In this document: piece by piece, positions 15,199-27,640 of the stretch
How the letters are laid out: every line of letters starts with the position of its first letter
Position numbering within the stretch: the first letter of the stretch is position 1
Source: Spodoptera frugiperda
Lineage: Eukaryota; Arthropoda; Insecta; Lepidoptera; Noctuidae
Direction of reading: 5' to 3'
DNA: 64,000 nucleotides
Assembly (NCBI RefSeq): GCF_023101765.2
Contig: NC_064237.1
Coordinates: 2,347,501-2,411,500, forward strand
Position numbers and translations under genes: made by a program
Notes under the pieces: model-generated
Databases searched by the model: none
What the model saw: the letters and a program-made list of their open reading frames with translations, nothing else
Told to the model about the DNA's origin: nothing

Positions 15199-15459
15199 GC
15201 GCTAATCTCAGAAACGGCTGATCCGAGTTGGATGCGGTTTTCACGAATATATTGTGGGATGCTTAAATTTACATTTAGTGTTTGTTTCATGTCAATCGGT
15301 TCATAAATAAAAAAGTTATGTCAAATTAAAGAATCACGTCGAACATTCTATGCTTATACCATTAATCTCCGCAACTATTTGACGGATTTGGTTGAAATTT
15401 GGTACAGATATAGTTTAGAACCTTAGAAAGGACATAGATATATTTTTATTTCAAAAATC

Positions 15460-15605
15460 AAAAAATAAAATAAAAATAAAATAAAAATAAAATAAACAAA
15501 ATAAAATAAAATAAAAATTAAATAAAAAATAAATAAAAATTAAATAAAAATAAAACAAAAATAATAAAAATAAAATAAAAATATAATAAAAATAAAATAA
15601 AATAA

Positions 15606-15636
<31 letters not shown>

Positions 15637-15735
15637 TAAAAATAAAAATAAAATAAAATAAAATAAAATAAAATAAAATAAAAATAAAAATAAAATAAAA
15701 ATAAAATAAAATAAAAATAAAATAAAATAAAATAA

Positions 15736-15766
<31 letters not shown>

Positions 15767-15797
15767 TAAAATAAAAATAAAATAAAAATAAAATAAA

Positions 15798-15828
<31 letters not shown>

Positions 15829-15880
15829 TAAAATAAAAATAAAATAAAATTAAAAAATTATAAAATAACAAATAAATTTA
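15460..15880. repeat. (TAAAA/TAAAAA)n array, about 420 bp
   Basis: Almost pure mixture of TAAAA and TAAAAA units with rare TAAAAAT variants. The long Phe/Tyr/Leu-only frame on the minus strand is produced by this array and is not a gene. Confidence 0.95.
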
Positions 15881-15888
15881 TTCCGGAC

Positions 15889-15979
15889 ATACAGCGCCAT
15901 CTATTGTTCAATTTCGTACTTATAGTACGGAATTGAACAATGTCGGGCTGTTCCTATACTCCGTAGATAGATGGCGTTG
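15889..15979. repeat. Nested inverted repeat AGCGCCATCTAT ... ATAGATGGCG
   Basis: The outer arms GCGCCATCTAT and ATAGATGGCG enclose an inner near-perfect hairpin, TTGTTCAATTTCGTACT / AGTACGGAATTGAACAA, with a 3-nt loop at 15904-15940. Confidence 0.8.
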
Positions 15980-16010
15980 ATCGCGCAATGGTGTAATTAC
16001 AATTGTTCAG

Positions 16011-16330
16011 TTCATGTTATTGTTTTAATTCATTGGAAATTTGTTTTTACAAAATAGTAAAAAGCAATGAAAAATATAACATAATACAACTTTTAGTACA
16101 AAGAAAACGCTCTAACGGAGTATAGATAATTCTATGTCGATCGTTACACGACTTCGGTTCATGTTATTGTTTTAATTCATCGAAAAAAGTTAACAAATAG
16201 TAAAAAGGTATGAAAAAAATTATATCAATATAATTAAACTTTTAGTACAAAGAAAATGCCCGAACGGAGTATAAATAAATAATCCAAGTTGTCTTTATCC
16301 TCGATAGATGGCGTTGGGATCGAAATAGAT
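16011..16330 (+). repeat. Two diverged tandem copies of a unit of about 148 bp
   Basis: TTCATGTTATTGTTTTAATT begins at 16011 and again at 16158. CTTTTAGTACAAAGAAAA begins at 16090 and 16239, and a CGGAGTATA block follows each. The second copy is followed by another GATAGATGGCGTTG like the one at 15966. Confidence 0.8.
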
Positions 16331-16943
16331 TGCGCTATGGTTTTGTTACAATTATTTGGTTGGGTATCGGCCGAGCGCTTCGGTACTATTGTAGAAAATG
16401 TGTATTATCAGTCGTATGATTATTTGTCTGTAGTGGTCCTGCTGTTTCGTATATTCTAAATTGGTTTCGTTGTATTTGTCAATTAATAAGTTTATTTGTT
16501 GGGTTTTCCTGGTTTTCTGGTTAAACTTTTTAACGTAGGTTTAGTTTGATATCGATTATTAGTAAACTGTAGTTAGTTTTTTTAATAAAATTGTAAGTCT
16601 AATTTATAAATTAATTAGATTAGATTTAAGTCGTTTCTTTTAAATTATTTAGTTTAAGCTTGGTTATTATAGCATAAAGGATAGGTTCTAATATAATTTC
16701 TTTTTTAATTGTTATAAATTCGTAATTCGTAGCTTTCTTTAGTTTTAAGTTAGTTTTCATCTTAAGTTCGGAAAGATTATAATATTTCTTTAGTTAAAGT
16801 CCGTTTTTAAACTATTTTTTCAATGCCCTAAGTGAGTATACATCTATTAAAATCAAACGCAGAGCTCATTATGTTGATTTTTGAAGAGTTCCCTGGAATA
16901 TCTTCCACATCTCATTTTTGAAAAGATCCCGCGAGATCGGGAA

Positions 16944-16967
16944 CTCATCATCATCATCATCATCATC
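16944..16967. repeat. (ATC)n microsatellite
   Basis: Seven to eight TCA/ATC units on the plus strand, just before the Helitron-like 3' end. Confidence 0.9.
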
Positions 16968-19900
16968 AGCCTATAGCTATGGGAACTATGTGGTTAAAAC
17001 CAAAAATTTGCCGGAAGTCACTATTCCACGCGAACGAAGTCGCGGGCAAAAGCTAGTTAAGAATATTCTTGTTTGCGTTTTACAAATGAATATTAACTTT
17101 AAGAAAATTAGCTTCGACTGTGTGTTAAAAAATGCTGTTTAACATGTTAACTAATCAATACTGTAAGGATTGGAACCAGCTCGATAGAAGCCGTAGGACA
17201 ACACACAAAATCTTTTCAAAGACAATTTGTATAGTAAAGCCACAAAAGGACAAAACGATGCTCAGATTCGATGCCTTGTCAAGCAAAGTATTTTTTTTAT
17301 AATGTTTTAGAAAAGATTTACACCCCTTTTTGTCTCATATCTTCCCATTCAAGTAAATACAGAGATAAAGATAAAAGTTCAGTACCCGCATGACAATAAT
17401 GTACAATGTAAAAGTGATAATCTTAAACCATGCAACAAGTAAACATACAACAAAATGCAGGGTAGCTTGATGGAAACTTTCAAACAGACAAAACTGTGGA
17501 CCAGAAACGAAAAAGACTGGGCAATGGGCAAGAAAAGTCATATTACAAGAGATAGAGATTAAAGTTACAATGAGGAAGAGTCACAATGACTGCCGCACTC
17601 AAAGACATTTAATAATTACTTAAACTATTCCTTAGTAACAATTTTGTAACCAAGGCTAAGGACTAGTTCAAGTAAACGTTAAATGACTGTGAGGTGAGGA
17701 AGTCCCAGTCCAAAATCTGTGGACTAAGTTCTGTTTTTACAGAAATTATATGGAGTGGTTTAACAATTTAGATCAATCCAGTGAATTTGGATTAAGATTG
17801 GTTATTGAACACTTTGCTTACCGTACTCTTAGTGCGAGTTTGTTTTACGTTACGATTACTTTAATCGGAACGAAAGCGCGTTCGGTGCTCTGATTGGCCA
17901 GCTCGAATAAATCAAACTCATACAAAGGGTACTGAATTATTAATTCTTTCCTTACAGCCACTTACACTGACACTATTAACACAAGCAAAGTCATAAGTTC
18001 CCATCATTCATCGTTAGAAACTAGAGAATTTAAGGCAGTAAATTCCTTGCATGTTATGCTGACAGCAATGGCCGCATAGTTCTCACTTGCTAGGTGCCAT
18101 GCCCATAAACCAGTACATACACTTCGATCCGTTGCATTTTACGACCCATGTTGAATGGTGTGCCCGAAACATAAGTAAAGTTACATTGAATTTGGGTTTT
18201 ACAATTCGATGGTCCTATTACAATTCGACAGACGAAATGTTTTTAATTTTGATGAAAATCAAGGTTTTGGACATAGAACCCTCATTTCTTTTAACGCTAC
18301 GCTACACGACTTTCCTAAATTAATTTGACGGTAACTCTATCATTATTATAACTATAATCAAAAGCCCAAATAGCAAATAAAAAGTGCCAGATACGGGAGA
18401 TGAAATTGTCTGTCATTCTAGCACAATCTGCAACAGTATGTATGAACAAATAACAATCAGCTAATGGCGTCAGATAAGCCAGCATTATTTGCAGTGCCAT
18501 CGAGTCGCGGCGACAGCCAACAATCCTGGCCGCGCATTCCGTTAGGCAGCACCATTCCTCTCATAGTTATTGTCAAGTACCAATGTCACTCAGATCTAGA
18601 CGGATAAGTGAGATACAAATACCGGTGCACCGGGTACTCCGAATTTATATCTAAAATAAAGCTGCCCATCTCCAGAAAGCTCTTGAAAAGATTTTAAACG
18701 CTGTTGGTGGTCGGTTGTCGGTAAGTATGTATACCGTATCTAGGTGTCACTTAGACAGGTAAAAAATACCGTACCTTGTTATCATTTTTATGTAACATAA
18801 ATATATATTAACTTATTATACCTATTTGATTTCGGTGCAGTAGAAAGGAAAAGTTTCTGTACATGTTTACTTTCAAATACAACAAAGTCGCTCGAGGTGG
18901 ATTGTGTGATGTTAAATGAAAGTAGTTACTCTTAGGCAAAATTTGCACGATTTGGAACAGCAGACAGACATACAAAATGTAAAATTACATCAAATATTTG
19001 CAACGTGTGTTTATCAGGCATCAAACGTAAAGGCGGGAAGCGGCGCTGGCGCCGGCGGGCCGAGGCTCTGAGCCGTCCGCGTGGGCTGTGCGCACGCAGC
19101 CAAAGCAAAAAGCCGCCCGGACACTGCGCTGCGGCATTCCTTATCCAAACCGGTCTTCGTTCAATGGAAGCCGATTGTAACAACTCAAACAAACTAAATC
19201 AAACCTTAACATTGCCAACACTAAAGTTCAAGTTTTGTTTGGATCAAAAAAGGTACAGCAGATGCGAGAAAATTATAATCATATTACAGGAGTAATAGTG
19301 GACAAAAAGTTGAATGATGGCACAAATGCAGAATATAAAATGGAGATTATGGCTTGACGTATTAAATCACAGAACAGTTGATGGATGAATTGTAAATGAA
19401 AGGGAGAGCGATGATAAATGCAGAATCGTTATAGCCCCATACAAAACTAAAGGCAATAACAAATTGTTGTTGTTTTTTGATTCTGTGAAATCATAAAAGG
19501 TTTACCTTCGAAACATCAGTGCAAATGCCGTGTTAAACAATTCTGATGAATTTAAAATTTTGCGTGTCAGTTACATTACTGTTCCACATTAGTACGTAAT
19601 TAAGAGAAAAGCGTAAAATTAGGTAGCTTTATAAATTTAAGAATTAATTGTTATTATTCTAAACTCTTTTTTGACTCACAATTTGAAGTCGAAGGTCGTG
19701 GATCCACTATGTTTTTTGTATTTTAAAGGGAATTCAAACAAAGGATATAAAGAACCAACCAAACCCATGGCAGAGTTATCATGAATGGTCATACAGAAAT
19801 CTTAAAACAACGAGGCAGATTAAATAACGAAGACTAACAATACACTATAGTTCAATTAAAGGGTAGACCAAGCAAACATTGGGCTGAGTGACGTCACACA

Positions 19901-21059
19901 GGGCCTGCTTTTTAGGTAGGCGGGTGGCGATGGCGGCTCACGACTAAGGCACCTCACATCTTCCGTCAAATTATACATTTTCCTCCTTACGAAGTGGGCA
20001 ATACAGTTCGAAATCCAAAAGCCGAATAACAAATCTATTGGCATTGGCTTCGTCGGTAAGTTCCCAGTTCGTGGAAGTGTGGCCGTCGCCGTCATAAACT
20101 CTTGCGCACAATGCCGACACCCCTGCGCCCCGCGATAAAACTTGTGTTGGATTTCAAAATTCCGAACTGTTTTTTTAGAACCCAGCTTGTTAATAAACGC
20201 TTTGCCGACGAGTTATCGACTTTGTAGGATGTGAGTTTTATCACCGTGGTATTTTTGACCCAATGCTTTTAGGAGTTAACAAGTTTGAAATATTATTGAA
20301 TCGAATATTAAATAAATGTTAGTATTGTGAGTTAATTTCGTAGCGTATCATTGGAAACAAGGCAAAGCTTCGGGTGGATATTCGGATATTCATAAAAGTA
20401 TTGACGTTTTCACAAAATATTTGTCATGTAAACTAGATGGTTAACAAATACTTTTTTCTTAAAACAGACAAAAGAATACAACCGAAATAATTATTTAGCA
20501 ATTTAAACAAACATAGACAACACAAAGTAAGGTTTGCTCTGCCATTATTAACAATGTCCACAGAGAAACGTTACTACAACGGTGAAAAAGGCAATTTCCA
20601 AGAAATAAGAATACAATTGCCAGCTTTGTGTTGAGAAATTCAACTTTGGTAAAGTTTAAAACTTGTTTTTAAGGCTTCAGAACTTTGAGAAGCCTACCCG
20701 GTGCTTGTGCGTTGTTCAGCCTGACAAAATATATTATTCCAAAAATTTTAATTTGGTGTATATCAATGATAGAGCATATAGATTGACATCTAAATACCGA
20801 TACCATATTACAAATTAATCCAGTTTTAGAAATTAATGACGTTACATCTCGTTCACTTACAAGTCCATCAAAGAAACTTAGTGTCGTTTAATTAAAGGGA
20901 TTGACAACATGAGTGGTGTGTACCAGTACGTACGTACAAACATACCCATGCGATTAAAGTTTCCTTAGAGTTGAGCCGCGTAAGTGTGTGCCAGCCTTGC
21001 GGGAGTTACAACTTGATAGGACATTCCGTATTAATTAACTAAATAAGTCTGGTAAAGCG

Positions 21060-21580
21060 GAGTGAGTTTGAAACAGTCGGCGGCGTTGGCGACTTGCGAG
21101 TTGTCAGTCGCGTGTCAATAAGACAGCCAGAGACACGGCGGATTTAAGTATGGGGCCGGGGGCGCCGGGCGCGGGCGGCGCCACCCCAGTGTGTGGTTTC
21201 CTTTTGATGTCATCTTCGCGCAAACTTTGCTACGGATCGGCTTTGAGATAGAGAGACGGAGAGTGACTAATTTGGCCCAGCATTTGATCTCGAGAACTCC
21301 AATGTGTGCGTCCCGCTCGCACCCACCGCCCGCCGCCGCCGCCGCCGGGAAGCTCTTTGCAAAATTTCGCTTTGATCGCAAAGTTAAATTATATGGGAAT
21401 TGAGCATTAAATGGATACACATGTGAAGCGAGGACGCGAGCCACGCGCGAAGCTGGTCCGCGCTGCGAGCCGGGCCGGGTGACGAGTTGGCGACCACGGC
21501 CGCTCGGACGGGCCGCGACCCATCCGAAATAAAACACCCGCCGTTTGACGATTACGGCGACTTACATAAATAATGAGCGA
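21060..21580. promoter_or_regulatory. CpG-rich island, possible regulatory element or promoter
   Basis: Strong GC rise in AT-rich surroundings, with (GCC)n at 21327-21350. Long frames on both strands reflect the base composition. No splice or protein evidence for a gene; a TSS nearby is possible but unproven. Confidence 0.3.
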
Positions 21581-23825
21581 GGAGTCACTTTCAAAGTTAT
21601 ACATTTGTGAGAGCGGCGCTTGTATTTAACTCCGCCTAATTTGCCGCGAGTACGCAGTACCTTTGAGAGCTCCGTTTTTACTAGTTTACGAAACAGATAT
21701 TTGCGCCCGCCTTTCCTTTGATACGGCACTTTGTAGAGCATTTTACACGAGTTTCTTTTGAGGCCATTCAGACGGTGAGTAACGAAAGGCTGTCTTTGAT
21801 AAACACGTGCGAGGACTCTTCAGTACTTATTAGGGGTGCTCTCTTTGAAAGTGCTTCTTGTGAAATCTATTTGAAACGTTCACAATATCAAAGCGGGCCC
21901 GATGAAAGCTGCGCTAATTAAACTGTCACTAATAAAATTATGCGAAAAATTGAATCTACGAGTGTTTTGTTCACGATAAAAGGCCCGTGTAATTTTAATA
22001 TTTCATTAGTTTTAAGAACACGTCTTTACTGAAGCTTCGAGTTGTGAGTGGTGAGTAGAAATTGGTATACAATAGACAGCTGGTAAGTGCTTGGTTCGAG
22101 CGTAGTCTAGTGTTTTAGCGTAAACTTGTTAGAGGAGAAGACATAATCTCATATCAATTCAGCGAAGCCTGGATAGTGTTGTGAGAGGGAGAGCTATTAG
22201 TAGGTTATTAATGTTGGGTTACACACTCGTGTAAGTCAAAGACAAGTCCGCAAAGTGGCGCCTTTGTGCGCGGCGTTGGCGTCGGCAAGCGGTGCGCGCC
22301 GGGAAACGCTCCGTGTTTCAAGTCGTTCCCTGCGACAACTCTTTGTGTAGCGACACCTTTACAATACACCGCTCCAACACAACGTGCAACGCATACTTTA
22401 CAAACATCGTCATTACAAAGAATCTAATGTGGATAGTGGGTACTATAGCAGATTGATTAAATTTCTGCAAAAGGAAGATTTGCCATTTTCCTTAGAATAC
22501 TTTATTCCCATAATTCACAGAAAAGTATTATTTATTTGATAAAACAACAGACATTTGAGGTAATAAGTAAATTAAGATACCAATGCAAAAATAACAGGCG
22601 TATGACACTGAATTTCCTTACATCAATGACCCGATTTACATCAAAGACGTCCAATAGACTTTGATGTTTAAATCGAGAAATGTCTTTAACTAGTGCCCTT
22701 GTCATGTTAATAGCATGGGTGGTGCTTTAGTAACAGGCAACTTTGTGGGGCCTCTTAACGATACAACTTGGCACAAAGGACTGGGTTGCACCCGACCGTC
22801 AGAACACCTGATGAAAAACTAACAGCAACCTAAACGATGCGAATAGTCAACCCTTTATATCATTAAACAACCTTAATTATTCGTATTAATCATTTTAATC
22901 CTCATCACTAATGAGGTTTTATGCTAAAAACGAAAACGAAACTGATAACTCTGAACCCTTTGACACTAAACAAAGTTAAGGAGTGGTAGAGACAACTTTA
23001 AATACATTATATATGTACATACGTTTCAAATTGCCTTTAAGCCATTACACGATTATTAAGTTGGCTAACACAAAGGTCGACGGCAATATTTATTAGACAT
23101 GTAAGCGCTAGATATTAAAGGCTCCGTAAATATCAAAGGAATAGTACAAAGGAAAAAATATAATCAAATCTCGAAATATAAGCGCTTCTAAGAAACATTC
23201 GAAATCAAAGAGACACCTAATTTATAAATTGCAATTACACCGGCAGTCACCAGAGTTCGGCGGGCACAGAAAAAATTTAGAGAGAACAGATTACGAACAC
23301 TAAATTTAATTACAAAGCGAACTCGAATATTACAAATTGGAGAGGATAAACGCGACAAAGTAAAAGAGAAAACACACCCAAAAGGAAACTCGTAGCATTG
23401 ATATAAACGAAATTTAAATTAAGTACAAAGGGAAAGAAGATGAAAAAAATCCTTTCATTGAAAGCTCTCACCCCCGGAGTCAGAGGGCCGGGCGGCTACA
23501 TCAAAGACACCTACCTCCCGTCTCTAGCCTTATCTGTGCGAAACCGAGTTTGGAAATTAGCACACAGCGATCCTTTTTCTGAGTCTCGTCTGTGGCTCAA
23601 AGACGCCGCGTGCGCACCCTTTCACCAGCTTTTAGCATTACGCTTTCATGAAGGGTTTTTTGTATAATTTGTCTTTGGACAGGCGGTAACGCGATAATGT
23701 AGCTAATGACAATATTTTATTCAGATCTCCGGCGCTGAATCAGAATTATTTGTCGTCGCGGAGGCCTGGACAACATCTTAATGTTGCCGCGATTTCGTTC
23801 AACTTTTAGATAAAAGCGATCAAAG
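21370..23825. promoter_or_regulatory. Cluster of ten ATCAAAG/CTTTGAT cores
   Basis: Cores start at 21370, 21716, 21794, 21887, 22640, 22659, 23132, 23204, 23500 and 23819. This heptamer is the core bound by TCF/LEF (Pangolin) HMG boxes and is close to Sox sites. Ten in 2.5 kb is far above what base composition would give (about 0.5). At 23494-23506 the core follows GGCGGCT. Function is inferred only. Confidence 0.4.
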
Positions 23826-24232
23826 TAGTTTGGAAGAGTGAACTATTTTGTCTTGTTCGTATTTAATATTGTCTCGGGCGTCGGTTACAGACAAGGTCGT
23901 CAGTTTTCCACGGGTTTTGTTTATTTTGCGCTTGTATTATTTGAGAAATATTTAAATTATTTATTGGGTCCGTTTACGTTAAGGGCTCGGATAGAATGGT
24001 AGTTCTACTTTGTCTTGATACATGGTGTAAAGACAAGTTTATAAAGAGTTGCATGAAATTAGTCTAATTTCGATGACTCATTTTTACTGACTGCCTTTAT
24101 TGAGTATTTAATTGAGCACGTAGCATCTTAAGCTTTTTTTAATGAATTATACCTGAAGGTTTTTTAATGAAATGACATACGGTGATGGAAAACATTACGA
24201 GAAAACCAGGACTTATTATAATTTAAAATTTA

Positions 24233-24344
24233 GTACCGCCAATCCGCCTAGTCGAGGTGATTAGTCCTCATTCCTTCTCCGTGTAAGAAGAGGCCTTTGC
24301 TCAGCAGTAAGACAGATACAGACTGATGATGATGACAATGATGA
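24233..24344 (+). mobile_element. Retroelement 3' tail with (GATGAT) end
   Basis: GTACCGCCAATCCGCCTAGT, CCTCATTCCTTCTCCGTG, AGAGGCCTTTGCTCAGCAGT and GACTGATGATGATGA form a sequence seen throughout lepidopteran genomes at the 3' ends of LINE/SINE copies. Diverged from the usual GCCCAGCAGTGGGACA form. Confidence 0.6.
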
Positions 24345-25559
24345 AACTTTAACTGGACCCTGGACAAGGTACCTCTTAAAAATGACGACCAGTCACCGAC
24401 GGACGGGTAGTGGATCCTCTTAATTTTCTTGAACCTGTACGACATCATCGTCTGCCAAGCATGGGGATTTTGAAAGATTTTATTCTTACAATCGGTCAGT
24501 TACTGTTAAAACTTAGATTTTGTTTTGTTAAGAGGTCGACGTTTGGTTATCTTGCCTAATGCTGCTGATGAAGATGCCTCAACGATGGAGGACGACTGCC
24601 CATAAGCAACCTATTGCCTCAGACTCGAAGACAGCCATAAAATAACGTAAACGTACAGCATTATACCTAATATAAGAACTTATGTATGCAAAAGGTTTCA
24701 TACTTTTATAAACATTCACAATAATTAAAATTTGTATTGCAACGATTCACTAATTTATTGAGATTTCGGAAAAGAAAAAGATTCCTTACAGAGCGCGCTC
24801 TTGAGACGCGTTGATGTCTTTTCTTTAAGAACGTGCGTTGGCGAAGTTTTATTGCCAACGTTTAAATTTAACTCGATTTTATCTTAACAGTTATGGGTAT
24901 ACGTGTGAATATAATCGTGTGAATAGTTAGTATACTCAAGTGTTGTTTAGTAAAGTAATATAAATAAATAACTTATAATTGTTATATTTCTAAACATTTA
25001 ACAAGCCTAAAAGCACTAACAACGTTTTTAAATAGCTCTCCAACTATAAAACGTTTAAGCAACAATGAAACTGTTACAGAAACTTTAATAGGTCTAAACA
25101 ATACAACTAAATGAACAAAACATCAAAAGTGCCACTACAGCAAGGGCAACTACAATAAATCCATACAATATGAAGTAACAAAACAATATTGTCGGAACAC
25201 AGACGGCCCAACGTATGAAACAATAGGCGCATTCAAATAAATATTTAAAATAACGACTACGCTCTGACAAAAACTTGCCCACCACCGACTGAAGAGGGAT
25301 GCCAACACAGCACACTCGATTGTGAACCCTTTGTTAGTTCATGAGTTTATATTTTATTAGTTCAGAAAAGTTCAAATTACTACCTGTGCAAAGTTTAAAA
25401 TCCAATTAATTTATAGTTAAATCCAATTGTTAAGCGATATACACAGACACTGATTACACATACAACTTCAATAAACACTTAATTTTAAATAGCTTTTATT
25501 AACCACACACAATACGACACAAGAATCTAAAGTTAATACAGTTTATAAGTAACTACGCG

Positions 25560-25770
25560 ATCGTATTTCGGGAAATTTGCGGAAAGCGACGCAACGCTGC
25601 GTCACCCACGGCTGCCGACAAGCAACTGTCAGAATTTAGCACACAACAATGCGCGCGCAGCACGTGGCTTTAAAAGTAGGCGGAGTCATCCCAATTCAAG
25701 CCCTGTGATTGGACTAGCGAGTCCTTTGATCAGCCGCCGGCAACTAACTACATCGCTCTGCGCCTTAATC
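25560..25770. promoter_or_regulatory. GC-rich segment with HMG core plus Helper-like site
   Basis: CCTTTGATC at 25723-25731 is followed one base later by GCCGCCG at 25733-25739. That is the arrangement described for Drosophila TCF, whose C-clamp reads GCCGCCR. An inverted CCAAT box (GATTGG, 25708-25713) lies just upstream. Confidence 0.4.
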
Positions 25771-26579
25771 TCGGTAGTAACGTCCTTTTAAAACAGGTAA
25801 TTTTATTACAAAAATGTGGATACTTTTTATGGTCAGTCGAGCAAGCGTTGTGGGCTGGCAAAGGACCCCTCGGGCCCCAGCCAGATGATATTTTCCACAT
25901 GCATGGCACGGCCCGCGCTGAATGCAATCCCAATAATACATTACCGGATCAGTTACTGTCAAAGGATGACAAGTTTATCCAGGGTAACGAGACTACAAAG
26001 TTCTGTGAATTTATGGGAATATGTGGGAGTTTCTCAGAAAATTGTCCATAAATTATTTAATTGCCAAAAAAGGAACAAATACGCAATTTCTTTTGCGTTT
26101 AAAATTATCAAAGTTTTAAGGGCCAAAGGTATTTTACAGAAAGATTGAAGACATTCATGTTTTGAAGTAATTTAATTCTTTTGGTATCAAAGTTCATGCG
26201 TGGGATGTTTGATCTTAAGAGATTATATTTTCTTTGTGGAAAACACGGGATTAGCTCGATGCCAGTTATGGTCATTAAGTTGATCATAATAATTATTACC
26301 AACGGACCCAGCGAACTTGGTTTCGCTTTGAAATTTCTGCACATATTAGCATTTTTTTCTTACATAAGAACCTTCTCCTAGCAATAATTAAGGCAACAAA
26401 AATAGAATTAGCGAAATCAGTTTCAGTCATTCTCAAGATTTGCGCTTAGCAAAACATTCTTAGATTATTCATTTTTATATTATAGAAAATACGATTACCT
26501 ATATGATTTTAAATACAAATTAATATAAGAGTCATTTAAGGCAGGCTGTAATTAAGTTCGCGTAAACACATGAGTTTAT

Positions 26580-27640
26580 GAAGTGCCTGAGGCCGGCTGC
26601 TGAAGGTTGTCGTGTAGCAGCGCTTCCTAGTTCCGTGGAACGATAGTTTGCCGATGCGCTGTGATTGCTGATATTAATAAAGCGCGCGCGTGTGTGTGCT
26701 GCCTAGCCGCGCTGCACCCGCGGCGCCGGTTCGTCTCGCCCTGCATTATTACTCAGCTCCCGACACACTCGCCCACACCCGCACACTAACGCACACAAGC
26801 ACACGCTCGCCCGCGCCCCACATATAATGTCAAAGGGTGAGCGCGCCGCCTCACAAAGCGTAAGTGCAACCACTAAAAGCCAATCCTAAGTTTTATTGAT
26901 ACACATTGTATTGCGACAAAGTCTCCGTCGGCCGGGGCCGCCTCACCCCACGCGCCGCACAAAGACAATATCGCGACGTCAAAGGAGCGGCGTCCCGCGG
27001 CCGGGAGGCAGCCGCCCCACCTCCCGCCGCCGCCTAAAGGAAATGAAAAATTAAATTGTCAACACATTTAATATCTGCGAAAACGTGCACGGCGTTGCCT
27101 TTGAACGCGCCTCCTTTGCGGAACCTCAGCGGCTCCAGCTTTAAGTATTAAAATTTCAGTCGTAAAATTGAAATTCTGTTTAAGTTTAATTAGACGTCGC
27201 TGGCGAAGTTCGAAGTCGCATTAGATCAGTAGCGCTAATGAGGCCCGCGGTGAGCACACGTCACAGGTGCGAGCGCGCGGCGGGGAGGGAGGGAGGAGCG
27301 GCGCGGCAGGGGGGGCGCACCCCCTCGCGTTTGATCGGCGCCGCCGCTTTGACAATTATTAAAATTTGCCTCGTACCTCTCGGGCCTCATCTTTTTCCGT
27401 CGCCTCGATTACGCCACGGGTTTGTCTCATTAGGGCTTTTGTATGGTATCGCGGGCTCCCCTTTGATGTGAGCGCGGAGGCGCGGGGCGGCCGCGGTCCA
27501 CCTGCACTTTTATTGTTCCCGCCCGGCCTCGAATTTGCACGCTCCACTTTGACTTGTCTCTTTGCGATTAAGCCGCGCTGCTCTTTGACCTCTGAATGCT
27601 GGAACGATAACATAACAGCTGGTGGACTGCACTGCTAACT
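26580..27640. promoter_or_regulatory. Large CpG-rich island
   Basis: About 1 kb of GC-rich DNA, the longest in the left part. It contains a GCGCGCGTGTGTGTG run, a CACAC/CGCCC-rich pyrimidine stretch at 26757-26820, TCAAAG cores near 26830, 26985, 27347, 27465, 27550 and 27592, and a G-run block at 27282-27315. Could be the promoter of an unseen gene or an enhancer; no coding exon is visible beside it. Confidence 0.35.

Larger units (their letters stand above)
15100..17057 (+). mobile_element. Composite repeat ending in a Helitron-like 3' terminus
   Basis: The 3' end has the Helitron layout: stem CGCGA/TCGCG (17029-17033, 17040-17044), eight bases, CTAG at 17053-17056, then T. The 5' part (15139-15420) has a (TGTCTGTT)n run, GCGCGCTAATCTCAGAAACG and a TTTGGTTGAAATTTGGTACA block, all typical of such elements in Lepidoptera. 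Between lie an A/T-rich microsatellite and a duplicated unit described separately. No transposase or helicase frame. Whether this is one element or several nested insertions cannot be decided here. Confidence 0.55.
17058..24232. other. Non-coding spacer, with a CpG-rich island and a TCAAAG cluster on its right side
   Basis: Nothing gene-like. From 17.1 to 19.0 kb plain AT-rich DNA; a small GC island at 19020-19135; a large one at 21060-21580; and a dense set of ATCAAAG/CTTTGAT cores from 21370 to 23825. Confidence 0.55.

Noticed and set aside
15518..15871. 117-codon Phe/Tyr/Leu-only open frame on the minus strand
   Set aside because: It is the translation of the TAAAA array and has no protein character.
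21115..21537. 140-codon open frame on the minus strand in a GC island
   Set aside because: Arg/Ala/Pro-rich because of base composition; the overlapping plus-strand frame is equally open.
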